Part shown: piece after piece, positions 25,533 to 33,793 of the stretch
How positions within the stretch are numbered: the first letter of the stretch is position 1
Layout of the letters: each line of letters begins with the position of its first letter
Assembly: GCA_003155795.1 (NCBI GenBank)
Contig: PMEM01000024.1
Span: 190,316 to 254,315, forward strand
Direction of reading: 5' to 3'
DNA: 64,000 nucleotides
From: Gemmatimonadota bacterium
Lineage (GTDB): Bacteria; Gemmatimonadota; Gemmatimonadetes; Gemmatimonadales; Gemmatimonadaceae
Program-made: the position numbers and the translations under genes
The notes under the pieces: model-generated
What the model was told of the DNA's origin: nothing
Databases searched by the model: none
The model's input: the letters and a program-made list of their open reading frames with translations, nothing else

Positions 25533-25710
25533 AGCTTGCCAATGTTGGCAATTCGAGTCCGACCCGCGTGACTCTGAAGTACACCTCTTCCACGACTACA
25601 TGCGCTTCGAGCACCCCGGCGCCGATGTCCAGGGACCTCGGATGTCGAATTTCGCTGATCGTGTCGCGCGCCGGATAATCGGCGAAGCGCACCACCGGCC
25701 CATTGCGTGA
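25533..25710 (+). pseudogene. Orphan 3' coding fragment coupled to the enoyl reductase gene
   Basis: An open frame ends at 25710 with coding-like residues (EVHLFHDYMRFEHPGADVQ, then RMSNFADRVARRIIGEAHH), and its stop overlaps the GTG of the enoyl-reductase gene in a GTGA arrangement typical of translational coupling. No complete domain or start can be seen and I do not recognise it. It is probably what is left of the first gene of the lipid cluster; a short genuine gene from ATG 25602 is the alternative. Confidence 0.4.
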
Positions 25711-26534
25711 AAGAATTCACGTCTGAAGAGTGGGCGCTCATCCTCGGTGGCTCCAGCGGCTTCGGCTTGGCCACAGCGAAGGCTGTGACTAGCCGCGGGA
25801 TGAGCGTGTGCATCATCCACCGTGACAGGCGGGGTGCCATGCCTCGCATCGAGGCTGACTTCGCAGAGATCCGCGCCCACGGAAGCGGCTTCCTCGCGCT
25901 GAACCTCGACGCGCTCAGCGTCGAAGGCAGGAACACGACGCTTGATGCTCTCGCGAAGGAAATGGGAGCAAACGGTCGCGTGCGCATGCTCCTCCATTCC
26001 ATAGCGCTTGGCAACCTAAAGCCCATCGCGCCGGTCCCCTCGGAGGTCGCAAATGGCACGGACTACGGCGAGGCCCTGATCGAAGATGAGGACATGGCGC
26101 GGACAGTCTTCAGCATGGGGACAAGCCTGCTGAGCTGGGTACAGGAGCTCTTCGCGCGCAAACTCTTCGCCACGGACGCGAGGGTGTTTGGTCTCACCAG
26201 CGAGGGAAATCAGGTGGCCTGGCGTGGTTACGCTGCGGTGTCGGCGGCCAAGGCGGCGCTGGAGTCGGTATCGCGCTCGATAGCCGTGGAGTTCGCACCG
26301 TACGGAATCCGCTCGAACATAATTCAGCCTGGTGTGACCGACACCCCGGCGCTGCGGGTGATCCCCGGCAACAATCGGATGCGCGAGGTCGCCGAGAAAC
26401 GCAATCCGTTTGGGCGCATGACGCGCCCTGAGGACGTCGCCAGTGTAATCGCGCTGCTATGCCGCCCGGAGGCGGCATGGGTAAACGGCGCGATTATTCC
26501 AGTAGACGGCGGCGAGCGGATCGCGCCCTCCTGA
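25707..26534 (+). CDS. Enoyl-ACP reductase-like short-chain dehydrogenase
   Basis: The 275-residue SDR protein has the nucleotide-binding loop GGSSGFGLA, a FabI/FabL-like LLHSIALGNLKP segment, and a catalytic YAAVSAAK in which Tyr and Lys are separated by six residues. The Y-x6-K spacing is that of enoyl-ACP reductases rather than the Y-x3-K of ketoreductases. It should reduce the trans-2 double bond of acyl-ACP. First intact gene of an eight-gene cluster. It overlaps the preceding fragment by GTGA. Confidence 0.82.
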   Translation: MKEFTSEEWALILGGSSGFGLATAKAVTSRGMSVCIIHRDRRGAMPRIEADFAEIRAHGSGFLALNLDALSVEGRNTTLDALAKEMGANGRVRMLLHSIALGNLKPIAPVPSEVANGTDYGEALIEDEDMARTVFSMGTSLLSWVQELFARKLFATDARVFGLTSEGNQVAWRGYAAVSAAKAALESVSRSIAVEFAPYGIRSNIIQPGVTDTPALRVIPGNNRMREVAEKRNPFGRMTRPEDVASVIALLCRPEAAWVNGAIIPVDGGERIAPS

Positions 26535-26554
26535 TGCAACACAAGGAAGAAGGA

Positions 26555-27553
26555 ATGCTCCAAGTACACGGGATCGGGCACTTTCACCCCGAAAACGTCA
26601 TAGACAACGCGTTTCTCGAGTCACTCGACATCGGGACGACGGACGAGTGGATTCTCGACAGGGTGGGCATCCGGGAGCGGCGCACGGTGCTCTCGCTCGA
26701 CTACATCCGCGATACTCACAACACCGACCCGCGTGCTGCCTACGACGCATCCCGCTACACCAACGCCCAGACCGGGGCTAGCGCGGCCCGAATGGCGATA
26801 GAGCGTGCAGGGCTGCAGCCAGGTGACATTGGAATGGTGATCGCCGGCGGTTGCTCACCCCAGTACGTGACACCCGCCGAGTCGTGCATTATCGCCGCCG
26901 AGCTGGGGATCGAAGCGCCAGCGTTCGACTTGAATTCCGCCTGTTCCACCTTCGTGGCCCAGCTGGACTTTCTCGGAAAGATGCACGCCGAGTCGCTGCC
27001 GGACTTCGTGCTGATCGTGAGTCCGGAGAACAACACGCGGACAGTGAACTACTCCGACCGCGCGACCGCTGTGCTCTGGGGCGATGGAAGCAGTGCCGCA
27101 GTGGTATCCACGCGGGTACCGGCACGCTCCGCTGTGCTCCGAACCAGCTTCGCCTCTGACCCAGCCGGATGGGAAAGCGTGGTGATCCCCACCGGCGGCT
27201 TGTTCAGACAGGATGGTTCAGCTGTGCAGCGCTTTGCCATCCGGAGGACCGCCGCGACGGCCGCGGCGCTCCTGAAGAAGCAGGACGGGGACGTCGACAT
27301 CGAGCCCTGGTTCATCGGGCACCAGGCGAACCTCCTGATGCTACGCTCCGCCGCGTCTCGCGTCGGCGTTTCCGACTCCCGGCATCTATTCAACGTGGAC
27401 CGTTTCGGGAACTGTGGCGCAGCCGGCGCGCCCGGCGTACTCTCGCAGAACTGGGGCCGCTTTTCACCCGGCGACCGGCTGGCGCTGGTGGTGGTCGGCG
27501 CGGGACTCTCCTGGGGTGGCGCTCTCCTCACGTTCTCCGGAGAGACGGCGTGA
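26555..27553 (+). CDS. FabH-like 3-oxoacyl-ACP synthase III
   Basis: The 332-residue thiolase-fold enzyme has the complete KASIII triad: Cys130 in DLNSACSTF, His256 in FIGHQANLLM, and Asn286 in NCGAAGAPGV. It should prime chain synthesis by condensing an acyl-CoA (or acyl-ACP) with malonyl-ACP. ATG 26555 is chosen because AAGGAAGAAGGA precedes it; an ATG at 26534 overlapping the upstream stop would add seven residues. The insertion around LDYIRDTHNTDPRAAYDAS is longer than in housekeeping FabH, so the primer may be unusual. Confidence 0.9.
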   Translation: MLQVHGIGHFHPENVIDNAFLESLDIGTTDEWILDRVGIRERRTVLSLDYIRDTHNTDPRAAYDASRYTNAQTGASAARMAIERAGLQPGDIGMVIAGGCSPQYVTPAESCIIAAELGIEAPAFDLNSACSTFVAQLDFLGKMHAESLPDFVLIVSPENNTRTVNYSDRATAVLWGDGSSAAVVSTRVPARSAVLRTSFASDPAGWESVVIPTGGLFRQDGSAVQRFAIRRTAATAAALLKKQDGDVDIEPWFIGHQANLLMLRSAASRVGVSDSRHLFNVDRFGNCGAAGAPGVLSQNWGRFSPGDRLALVVVGAGLSWGGALLTFSGETA

Positions 27554-28140
27554 AATACGAGGACTTTCTCAAGCGAACCAGCTTCTCAAAAGAAGAACTG
27601 ATCGCAATCAGCTGGGGCACCCTGGTAGAGGACCATCCCTCGAAGGACTACGCGGTACTCCCCGCTCCGCCACTGCTGATGTTCGACCGGGTTATCGACA
27701 TTCAGCGCGACGGCCCGCGCGGCGCGATCGTGGCCGAGCAGGATGTGCGCTTCGACGAGTGGTTCTTTCAGTGCCACTTCCGCCTCGATCCTGTACAGCC
27801 CGGCTGTCTGGGGGTCGACGCCATCTGGCAGTTGCTGGGGCTCTACTGCTCGGCGTGCGGCTCCCGTGGAATCGGCCGCGCGCTCGGCTGCAAGGAGGTC
27901 GACTTCTCAGGGCAGATCCGCCCGTACGACGAGGTGGTGCGGTACGAAGTGGAGGTGCGGCGTTATACCGAATTGAAGAGCAGCGGAACGGCGCTCGCGA
28001 TCGGCACGGGGAAAGTCTTCGTGAACGATCAGCACATCTACACGATCACTGATGCGAAGGTGGGGATGTTCGAAGGGATCCGCTACGCTGACTACCCTGC
28101 GCACTCTGCCAATTCGCGAGGCGGGTTGCTAAAGCGATGA
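27550..28140 (+). CDS. FabA-like 3-hydroxyacyl-ACP dehydratase
   Basis: The 196-residue hot-dog protein carries the FabA active site almost intact: CHFRLDPVQPGCLGVDAIWQ, with catalytic His76 and Asp90. FabA enzymes dehydrate 3-hydroxyacyl-ACP and may isomerise trans-2 to cis-3. It begins at GTG inside the stop of the KASIII gene, and its own stop overlaps the start of the FabZ-like gene, so the three are coupled. Whether it isomerises cannot be decided from sequence. Confidence 0.9.
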   Translation: MKYEDFLKRTSFSKEELIAISWGTLVEDHPSKDYAVLPAPPLLMFDRVIDIQRDGPRGAIVAEQDVRFDEWFFQCHFRLDPVQPGCLGVDAIWQLLGLYCSACGSRGIGRALGCKEVDFSGQIRPYDEVVRYEVEVRRYTELKSSGTALAIGTGKVFVNDQHIYTITDAKVGMFEGIRYADYPAHSANSRGGLLKR

Positions 28141-28619
28141 TGAACGAACAGAAAGGAATCGGACACGCTCTCACCCCCGCAGAAGTGCTGGGGCTCGTGC
28201 CACAACAGCATCCCTTCCGCTTCATAGATGAGATCACCGAACTTAGCGCGGACAGCATCGAAGGCAGGTACACTTTCCGGATGGACGAAAGCTTCTATGC
28301 TGGCCACTTTCCTGGCATGCCACTCACGCCCGGAGTCATCCTCCTGGAGACGATGGCGCAGACGGGAGTCGTGGCGCTGGGGATCTACCTTAAGGCACTG
28401 GAAGTTGGTCCTGTGGAGCTTCCTTTCTGGCGTTCGATCTTCACCGATGCCGAGGTGGAATTTGTCGGTGGCGTTCTCCCGGGGGAGAAGGTGATCTGCC
28501 GGGGAGAGAAAATTTTCTGGCGCCGCAACAAGCTCAGGTCGAAGGTCGAGATGACAAAGGCCGATGGCAGCATGGTGGCGTCTTGCACACTTTCGGGATT
28601 GGGGATCAGAATTGGATAG
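28137..28619 (+). CDS. FabZ-like 3-hydroxyacyl-ACP dehydratase
   Basis: The 160-residue hot-dog dehydratase has the FabZ signature GHFPGMPLTPGVILLETMAQ with catalytic His57 and Glu71, and the early HPFRFIDEI block. It is somewhat longer than FabZ of E. coli (151). Having both a FabA-like and a FabZ-like enzyme in one operon suggests that one acts on a particular chain length or isomerises. Its start overlaps the preceding stop, and its stop overlaps the TTG start of the next gene. Confidence 0.9.
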   Translation: MMNEQKGIGHALTPAEVLGLVPQQHPFRFIDEITELSADSIEGRYTFRMDESFYAGHFPGMPLTPGVILLETMAQTGVVALGIYLKALEVGPVELPFWRSIFTDAEVEFVGGVLPGEKVICRGEKIFWRRNKLRSKVEMTKADGSMVASCTLSGLGIRIG

Positions 28620-29916
28620 ACGAGTGGTTGTGACCGGCCTCGGTGTTCTCGCGCCCAACGGACATGGGCTCGATGACTTCGAGCACGCGCTGCGCGAGGG
28701 GCGCTCGGGTATCCGCTTCTACGAGAAGCTCCGAGAGCTGAAGTTCGGCTGCCAGGTAGGCGGCGCGCCGCAGGGCGTGGAGGAGATCAAGGAGCGTTAT
28801 TTCAGCGAGGAGCAGCGCTTCTCGATGAAGTCCAACATCATCGCCTTCGGCGCGATCGCGGCACTAGATTGCTGGCGCGACGCGGGCATGGAGTCGCCGG
28901 GAGATGCGTCGTCCGAGCCGGACTTCGACACCGGCGCGATCATCGGCACCGGCGTGGCCGGCATCGACCTCATGTGCTCCTATGCCGGACCAATGATCGA
29001 TGGAGGCCGCACCAGACGGATGGGCAGCACGATCGTGGAGCAGGTCATGTGCAGCGGAGTCAGCGCGCGGATCGGCGGACTACTCGGCCTGGGCGGCCAG
29101 GTGTCCACCAACAGCAGCGCGTGCACCACGGGCACCGAAGCGATCGTGGAGGCTTACTGGCAGATCCGCGCGGGGCGCGCAAAGCGCATGCTCGCTGGCG
29201 GTGCCGAGGGTGATTCGCACTATACGTGGGGATCCTTCGACGCCATGCGGGTCCTGGCCACAGATCGAAACGATGAGCCGGAAAAGGCATCGCGTCCGAT
29301 GAGTGCGAGCGCATCGGGCTTCGTCCCCGGATCCGGCGCGGGGATTCTCATGCTCGAGGATCTGGAGACCGCGCTCGCGCGCGGCGCGCGGATCTACGCA
29401 GAGGTGAAGGGGGCAGACGTCAACAGCGGCGGCCAGCGCCAGGGCGGGAGCATGACAGCCCCCAATCCATATGGCGTGCAACGCTGCATACGGGCCGCGC
29501 TCGAAGCGGCCGGAATCCGCGGCGAGGATGTGGGCGCCATCAACGGCCACCTCACCGCAACCATGGCCGATCCGGGGGAGATCGCCAACTGGCAGGCCGG
29601 CCTTGGCGTCGCGCCAGAAAACTTCCCCCTTATAAATTCAACCAAGTCGATGATCGGACACAGCCTGGGTGCCGCTGGTGGAATCGAGTGTGTGGCGTCG
29701 ATCCTCGAGCTGGATCGCGGCTTCGTTCACCCCTCGCTCAACTGCGAGGACCTGCATCCGAAGCTGGAAGCGTATGCAGCCAGCATCCCTCACGAGACTA
29801 GAGAGATGCAGCCGGGAATCATTGCGAAGGCCAGCTTCGGCTTCGGCGATGTGAATGCGTGCGTGATCTTCGAAAAGTGGGATCCCCGCAACTTTAACCA
29901 GACCAGGAGCAGCTGA
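28612..29916 (+). CDS. FabF/FabB-like 3-oxoacyl-ACP synthase (KAS I/II)
   Basis: The 434-residue ketosynthase has the elongating KAS triad: Cys171 in NSSACTTGTEA, His313 in INGHLTATMADP, and His350 in KSMIGHSLGAAG with Lys345. TTG 28612 gives the typical N-terminus (L)DRRVVVTGLG; it overlaps the upstream stop by several bases. There is no second, Cys-less chain-length factor, so this is a fatty-acid-type rather than a type II polyketide ketosynthase pair. It should elongate the acyl chain on the cluster's ACP. Confidence 0.9.
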   Translation: MDRRVVVTGLGVLAPNGHGLDDFEHALREGRSGIRFYEKLRELKFGCQVGGAPQGVEEIKERYFSEEQRFSMKSNIIAFGAIAALDCWRDAGMESPGDASSEPDFDTGAIIGTGVAGIDLMCSYAGPMIDGGRTRRMGSTIVEQVMCSGVSARIGGLLGLGGQVSTNSSACTTGTEAIVEAYWQIRAGRAKRMLAGGAEGDSHYTWGSFDAMRVLATDRNDEPEKASRPMSASASGFVPGSGAGILMLEDLETALARGARIYAEVKGADVNSGGQRQGGSMTAPNPYGVQRCIRAALEAAGIRGEDVGAINGHLTATMADPGEIANWQAGLGVAPENFPLINSTKSMIGHSLGAAGGIECVASILELDRGFVHPSLNCEDLHPKLEAYAASIPHETREMQPGIIAKASFGFGDVNACVIFEKWDPRNFNQTRSS

Positions 29917-29917
29917 C

Positions 29918-30166
29918 ATGGAGCATCAGGAGACGTTCGACAAGGTCATCGGTATCATAAAGCCGTTCGTAAAGAACACCGACAAGCTGTCGACGGCAGA
30001 CGAGCACACTCGGCTTCTGGAGGACCTCGGCGTCAACTCAGCCCGCCTGGTGGACATCGTGCTGGCCTTCGAGGACGAGTTCGACATCGCCATCGACGAC
30101 GAGGCAGCCGACCGTGTGCACACTCTGGGCGATGCCGTGACGGTCATCCAGGAGAAGCTGAAATAG
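29918..30166 (+). CDS. Acyl carrier protein
   Basis: The 82-residue acidic protein has the phosphopantetheine attachment site as Ser41 in DLGVNSARLVDI. The usual DSL is replaced by NSA, a variation seen in specialised ACPs of secondary lipid clusters. It lies 1 bp after the ketosynthase stop. It carries the growing acyl chain and is presumably activated by the phosphopantetheinyl transferase at the end of the operon. Confidence 0.92.
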   Translation: MEHQETFDKVIGIIKPFVKNTDKLSTADEHTRLLEDLGVNSARLVDIVLAFEDEFDIAIDDEAADRVHTLGDAVTVIQEKLK

Positions 30167-30175
30167 GTTCCGCTG

Positions 30176-30946
30176 GTGGACCAGATAGCGCGTCGCGATC
30201 AGCGCACTCTGGCGCTACAGCGCGCGGTGTCGTTTCTCTTCTTCCCGATCGTCGCGCCGATCGCGTTCTTCTGGGCGCGAGTAGTAAAGCGCCTGTCAGT
30301 ACGCGACGCAGATACCGTTCGGGCACGCTTCGCAGAATTGATGAATGCGGAGCCCGGTCCGGTCCTCATCTGCTCCAACCATCTCACCCTGCTCGACACG
30401 ATCATCATCGTGTGGGCACTCGCACCATTACCCAGCTATCTCTGGCACTATTCGCGCTTTCCGTGGAGCGTGCCCGAGAAGGCCAACTTCTCTACCTGGT
30501 TCTGGCGCGTGGCATCGTTCCTCGGCAAGTGTGTCTACGTCACCCGAGGCGGCCCGCGCGAAGAAGTGAAGCGAACATTGGAGAAGATCGCCTACCTCCT
30601 TCGCTCGGGTGAGCTGGTGTCGATCTTCCCGGAGGGGGGACGGAGCCGCACCGAACGCGTCGACACGGAAAATTTCACGTACGGAGTGGGGCAGATAGCT
30701 CAGGCGGTACCCGAGGCGCGGGTGCTATGCATCTACCTGCGTGGCCGCATGCAGGACGGGTACACCGATTCGCCACACACCGGCGACGAGTACTCAGTCA
30801 CACTTGAGATGCTGCACCCCAGGACCGAGGCGACTGGCCTGCGCGGCGCCCGCGACCTGGCTACACAGATCATCCATAAGCTCGCCGATATGGAGGACCG
30901 CTACTTTGCCGATCGGGAACGATCTGGTAGACCTTCGATCGCGTGA
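30176..30946 (+). CDS. PlsC-like acyltransferase
   Basis: The 256-residue protein belongs to the 1-acyl-glycerol-3-phosphate acyltransferase superfamily: SNHLTLLD (67-74, the NHx4D motif) and FPEGGRS (151-157), preceded by an N-terminal hydrophobic segment (SFLFFPIVAPIAFFWARVV). It should transfer the finished chain from ACP to a hydroxyl acceptor at the membrane. The acceptor is unknown; a housekeeping PlsC role is less likely given the dedicated cluster. Confidence 0.85.
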   Translation: MDQIARRDQRTLALQRAVSFLFFPIVAPIAFFWARVVKRLSVRDADTVRARFAELMNAEPGPVLICSNHLTLLDTIIIVWALAPLPSYLWHYSRFPWSVPEKANFSTWFWRVASFLGKCVYVTRGGPREEVKRTLEKIAYLLRSGELVSIFPEGGRSRTERVDTENFTYGVGQIAQAVPEARVLCIYLRGRMQDGYTDSPHTGDEYSVTLEMLHPRTEATGLRGARDLATQIIHKLADMEDRYFADRERSGRPSIA

Positions 30947-31619
30947 GGCAGTCGGAAAAGCGCGCGATGTCCGCTTCATCGCGCGCGTCTTCACGGCCCG
31001 CGAAGCAGAATGTATTCGGGGCTCATCGAATCCCGACAACATGCTCTGGCTGCTCTGGGCCGGGAAAGAGGCTGCGTACAAGGTGGCGAAGAAACTGAGT
31101 CCGGGCGCGATCTTCGCGCACTCCGCATACGAAGTGGTGCTGGATTCGAGCCCCGTTGCCGCGGACTTGGCAGACGGCGCGGCGAATGGTACGGGGCATG
31201 TGGTGATACATGGCATGAAGCGGTTCCACGACTTGCACCTCGCGCTGGAGTGGAGCGCGACAGCGTCGTACATTCACTGCCTGGCGATGGATGACAAGGG
31301 AGACTTTCGCGCGTTGAAGATTGCCGTCGCCACGCGCGACGAGATCGATCGCAGTGCTCATGCATACGAACCGACCGAGCGGGAGCAGGCGTCGCTTTCA
31401 CTGCCCCCGGCGGAGCAATCGCTCGCTGTGCGGCGCCTGGCGCGAGCACTTGCTGCGGAGGCGGGACTTGGTGACGTCGAGATAGTGCGGCACTGGAACG
31501 GATCGAGGTTCGATCCACCGCGACTCTACCCGCGCCACGGCGCAGTCCCAATTCCCGACTGGGATATCACGCTCTCGCACGATGGCGATCTGTCGGCGGT
31601 CGCGCTCGGCCCGGCTTGA
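30906..31619 (+). CDS. 4'-phosphopantetheinyl transferase
   Basis: From TTG 30906 the protein begins (L)PIGNDLVDL, whose aspartates match the magnesium-binding start of AcpS/Sfp-type enzymes, and WAGKEAAYK (51-59) is the second signature (WxxKExxxK). It should attach phosphopantetheine from CoA to the cluster's ACP. It overlaps the acyltransferase gene by 41 bp in another frame; no ATG or GTG start is available at the right place. Last gene of the cluster. Confidence 0.85.
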   Translation: MPIGNDLVDLRSREAVGKARDVRFIARVFTAREAECIRGSSNPDNMLWLLWAGKEAAYKVAKKLSPGAIFAHSAYEVVLDSSPVAADLADGAANGTGHVVIHGMKRFHDLHLALEWSATASYIHCLAMDDKGDFRALKIAVATRDEIDRSAHAYEPTEREQASLSLPPAEQSLAVRRLARALAAEAGLGDVEIVRHWNGSRFDPPRLYPRHGAVPIPDWDITLSHDGDLSAVALGPA

Positions 31620-31709
31620 TCCAGAACATCATACACTTACTGGACTGGAATTCTGTACAGTTCTCCTACTCGCTTTTTTTGTGACCGTACACCTTGCAAG
31701 GAGTGACTC

Positions 31710-32792
31710 GTGAACATGGGCACGCGTCGGAAGCGGGTGACTCTAACCGCCTTTGCACTCACGAGCGTTGCCGCGCTGACGATGCAGGTTGCGTTCCTTG
31801 CGTGTGCGCGCGAATCACCGGTGACGCAACAGCCCGCTGCAAATCAGGTCGTCGATCAGTTTCAGAAAAACGGCGGTGTGTTCCCCGGTTATCGTCGTAA
31901 CCACGCAAAGGGCGTATGCATCTCAGGCTATTTCGAGAGTGACGGAGGTGCTGCGCCATACTCGATGGCTCGACTGTTGGCGACCGGACAACGCACTCCG
32001 GTGGTTGGACGTTTCTCGATTCCCGGCACCAATCCATACGCGTGGGACGGCAGTACACCGATTCGCGGGATGGCGCTGGACTTTCTCCAGGCCGACGGCC
32101 AGCAGTGGCGCACTGCGATGAATGCCGTCCCGGTTTTCCCGGTCTCCACGCCCGCGGACGATTACGAGTTCATGCAAGCGCAGCAGCCACTTCCAGCGAC
32201 CGGCAACCCTGACCCGAAAAAGTTGGCGGCATTCTTTGCTAATCATCCGAAGGCGAACGCATTCCGGATTTGGGACGACACCACCAAACCATCGACCAGC
32301 TTTGCGACTGAAAGTTACAATAGCCTGAACACCTTCGATCTCGTGGATGCGAAAGGCCATCGGCAAGCGGTGCGTTGGAGCATGGTACCGGAAGCGATGC
32401 GCGACAGCAGCCGCGCTCCGATCGACAGTCCCGATTATCTCAACGCCGATCTTCACCGCCGACTGTCACAGGGAGCACTTCGCTGGCGGCTTATGTTCGT
32501 GCTCGCAAACGCCCGCGACCCGATCGACGACGCCGCGCAAGCATGGCCCGCGGATCGTCGCCAGATCAATGCCGGGACACTGGTGATTCAAGCCAGCGAG
32601 CCGCAGAATGTTGCCGTCTGCCGCGACATCAATTTTGATCCACTGGTGCTGCCCAGTGGTATCAAGCCTTCCAACGACCCTTTGTTGAAATTTCGTGCGC
32701 AGGCCTATGCTGAATCCCACCGACGACGCATCCGGGACGAAACTCAGGCAGACAACGCGACACGCGCGGCATCATCCGCTATGAAACCGTAG
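31710..32792 (+). CDS. Catalase-like heme peroxidase, probable lipoprotein
   Basis: The 360-residue product is a minimal catalase-fold protein (catalase-related peroxidase). The distal histidine is His65 in RRNHAKGVC, the core has SMARLL, TPVVGRFS and RGMALDF, and the proximal heme tyrosine is probably Tyr333 in FRAQAYAES. The N-terminus has a signal sequence ending in FLAC (lipobox, Cys32), so it should be anchored in the periplasm. AAGGAG lies upstream of GTG 31710. It should remove peroxides outside the cytoplasm. It is monocistronic with a terminator downstream. Confidence 0.88.
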   Translation: MNMGTRRKRVTLTAFALTSVAALTMQVAFLACARESPVTQQPAANQVVDQFQKNGGVFPGYRRNHAKGVCISGYFESDGGAAPYSMARLLATGQRTPVVGRFSIPGTNPYAWDGSTPIRGMALDFLQADGQQWRTAMNAVPVFPVSTPADDYEFMQAQQPLPATGNPDPKKLAAFFANHPKANAFRIWDDTTKPSTSFATESYNSLNTFDLVDAKGHRQAVRWSMVPEAMRDSSRAPIDSPDYLNADLHRRLSQGALRWRLMFVLANARDPIDDAAQAWPADRRQINAGTLVIQASEPQNVAVCRDINFDPLVLPSGIKPSNDPLLKFRAQAYAESHRRRIRDETQADNATRAASSAMKP

Positions 32793-32829
32793 CACACCAA
32801 AAACAATTGTGCCGGGACTGCACGGTGAT

Positions 32830-32864
32830 GCGTCAGCATGTTGCGTCAGCATGTTGCGTCAGCA
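32830..32864. repeat. Short tandem repeat, 13-bp unit
   Basis: The unit GCGTCAGCATGTT occurs 2.7 times in tandem just downstream of the catalase-like gene. No function is suggested. Confidence 0.6.
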
Positions 32865-32891
32865 CTGTGGTTCCAGCAACAGCCTTTTCGT

Positions 32892-32926
32892 GCGGCCATG
32901 GCCATGTGCCATGGCCGCGTGCTTTT
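32892..32926 (+). terminator. Probable terminator after the catalase-like gene
   Basis: A perfect 11-bp stem (32892-32902 with 32908-32918) with a five-base loop is followed by GTGCTTTT. It lies 100 bp after the stop and ends before the convergent small exported-protein gene. Confidence 0.7.
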
Positions 32927-32947
32927 ATCGCGGGCTCGCCAGCTTGC

Positions 32948-33373
32948 TTACCACTTATAGCCGCCGCTGGCTTTCTGCGTCGTGGTGGCTCCTAGCGCGC
33001 CAGCTGCTTTGGCTGCGTCCTGTTGCACCGTGCTGAGCGCATCCGACTTCAACCCACTGCGTGCATCAGCAAGCGCGACATTCAGTTTTCCTTCCAGTGT
33101 GGAGTTGCTCGCCGCGTCTTTCAGCGCGCCGTCACCTTGGCCCTTGCATGGCGTACCCGCAGCTGCGTCGTAATCGCTGCCTGTAGCACCGACAATGCAG
33201 TTGATGACATGGTGCAAGTGCATGTGGGCGGCTGCCACGGTGGTCGCACTTTGCGCCATCAGCGCGTGTGCATGAGCGGTACTTACTTCATCGGTAGCAC
33301 TTTGCGCGAACACGGCAGACGAGGAACCGGCTGTGAGCACGCCAACAATTGCCGTTATCAGTAACCTTTTCAC
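32948..33373 (-). CDS. Small exported histidine-containing protein, unknown function
   Basis: The 141-residue protein has a clean signal peptide (MKRLLITAIVGVLTAGSSSAVFA). The mature part contains HAHALMAQ, HMHLHHVINC and a second cysteine in PCKGQG, so it may bind metal or form one disulfide. No family is recognised. It starts at GTG 33373 with AAGGAAGG upstream. The neighbours are a gene remnant and the catalase-like gene. Confidence 0.75.
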   Translation of the reverse strand: MKRLLITAIVGVLTAGSSSAVFAQSATDEVSTAHAHALMAQSATTVAAAHMHLHHVINCIVGATGSDYDAAAGTPCKGQGDGALKDAASNSTLEGKLNVALADARSGLKSDALSTVQQDAAKAAGALGATTTQKASGGYKW

Positions 33374-33435
33374 GATACCTTCCTTAGAGTAGTTACCTGC
33401 TGAACATGCGGCAAAAAGCGTACCTTTCGAGCGCG

Positions 33436-33540
33436 GCCCGGACGGACGATCAACTCACGATCGTGCCGAACACGCGACCGATAATTGCCGACGCCGCCAT
33501 CGCGAGCGCTCCCCAAAATACCACACGCAAGGCGCCACGG
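33436..33540 (-). pseudogene. 3'-end fragment of a VIT-family transporter gene
   Basis: On the minus strand the frame reads RGALRVVFWGALAMAASAII then GRVFGTIVS and stops, matching the C-terminus of the intact VIT-family protein encoded at 40935-41627 (RGALRVAFWGALAMAASALI, GRVFGTIVS). DNA identity with 40921-41024 is close to 88%, and similarity continues about 15 bp past the stop codon. Upstream of residue ~-31 the similarity ends abruptly and unrelated sequence follows. Confidence 0.85.
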
Positions 33541-33793
33541 AGCTGGGCGCGAACTGGTCGCTTTGCGTCGAAGCAATGGACGAGGCTGTTGTTCCTGCAA
33601 CCGGCTTGCCTTCACCGTCCGTCCAGTCGAAAACCGCGCCACCCCATTCTTGAACATCAATCCCGAGGACGAGGGCCGGAGGCCGCGGCACTCCGCTAAC
33701 ACCAAGCCACTCAACGACTTGACGTTCCTTGCCATGGCGTTGACCACGCCGGCTTAACCTTGCCGCACAACCTTTTGATCAGGAGATACCGCA
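33541..33793 (-). pseudogene. Mosaic fragment with a second unrelated coding scrap
   Basis: The minus-strand frame next to the VIT remnant reads EWLGVSGVPRPPALVLGIDV, then QEWGGAVFDWTDGEGKPVAG, which looks like authentic protein but has no start and breaks off at the VIT junction. I do not recognise the source gene. The region also holds the promoter and AGGAG ribosome binding site of the following PEP-CTERM gene. Confidence 0.35.

Noticed and set aside
25540..25572. tRNA-like TTCGAGTCC sequence
   Set aside because: No T-arm stem, acceptor stem or anticodon arm can be formed around it.
28612..29916. Type II polyketide ketosynthase with chain-length factor
   Set aside because: Only one ketosynthase is present and its Cys-His-His set is complete, so there is no Cys-less partner.
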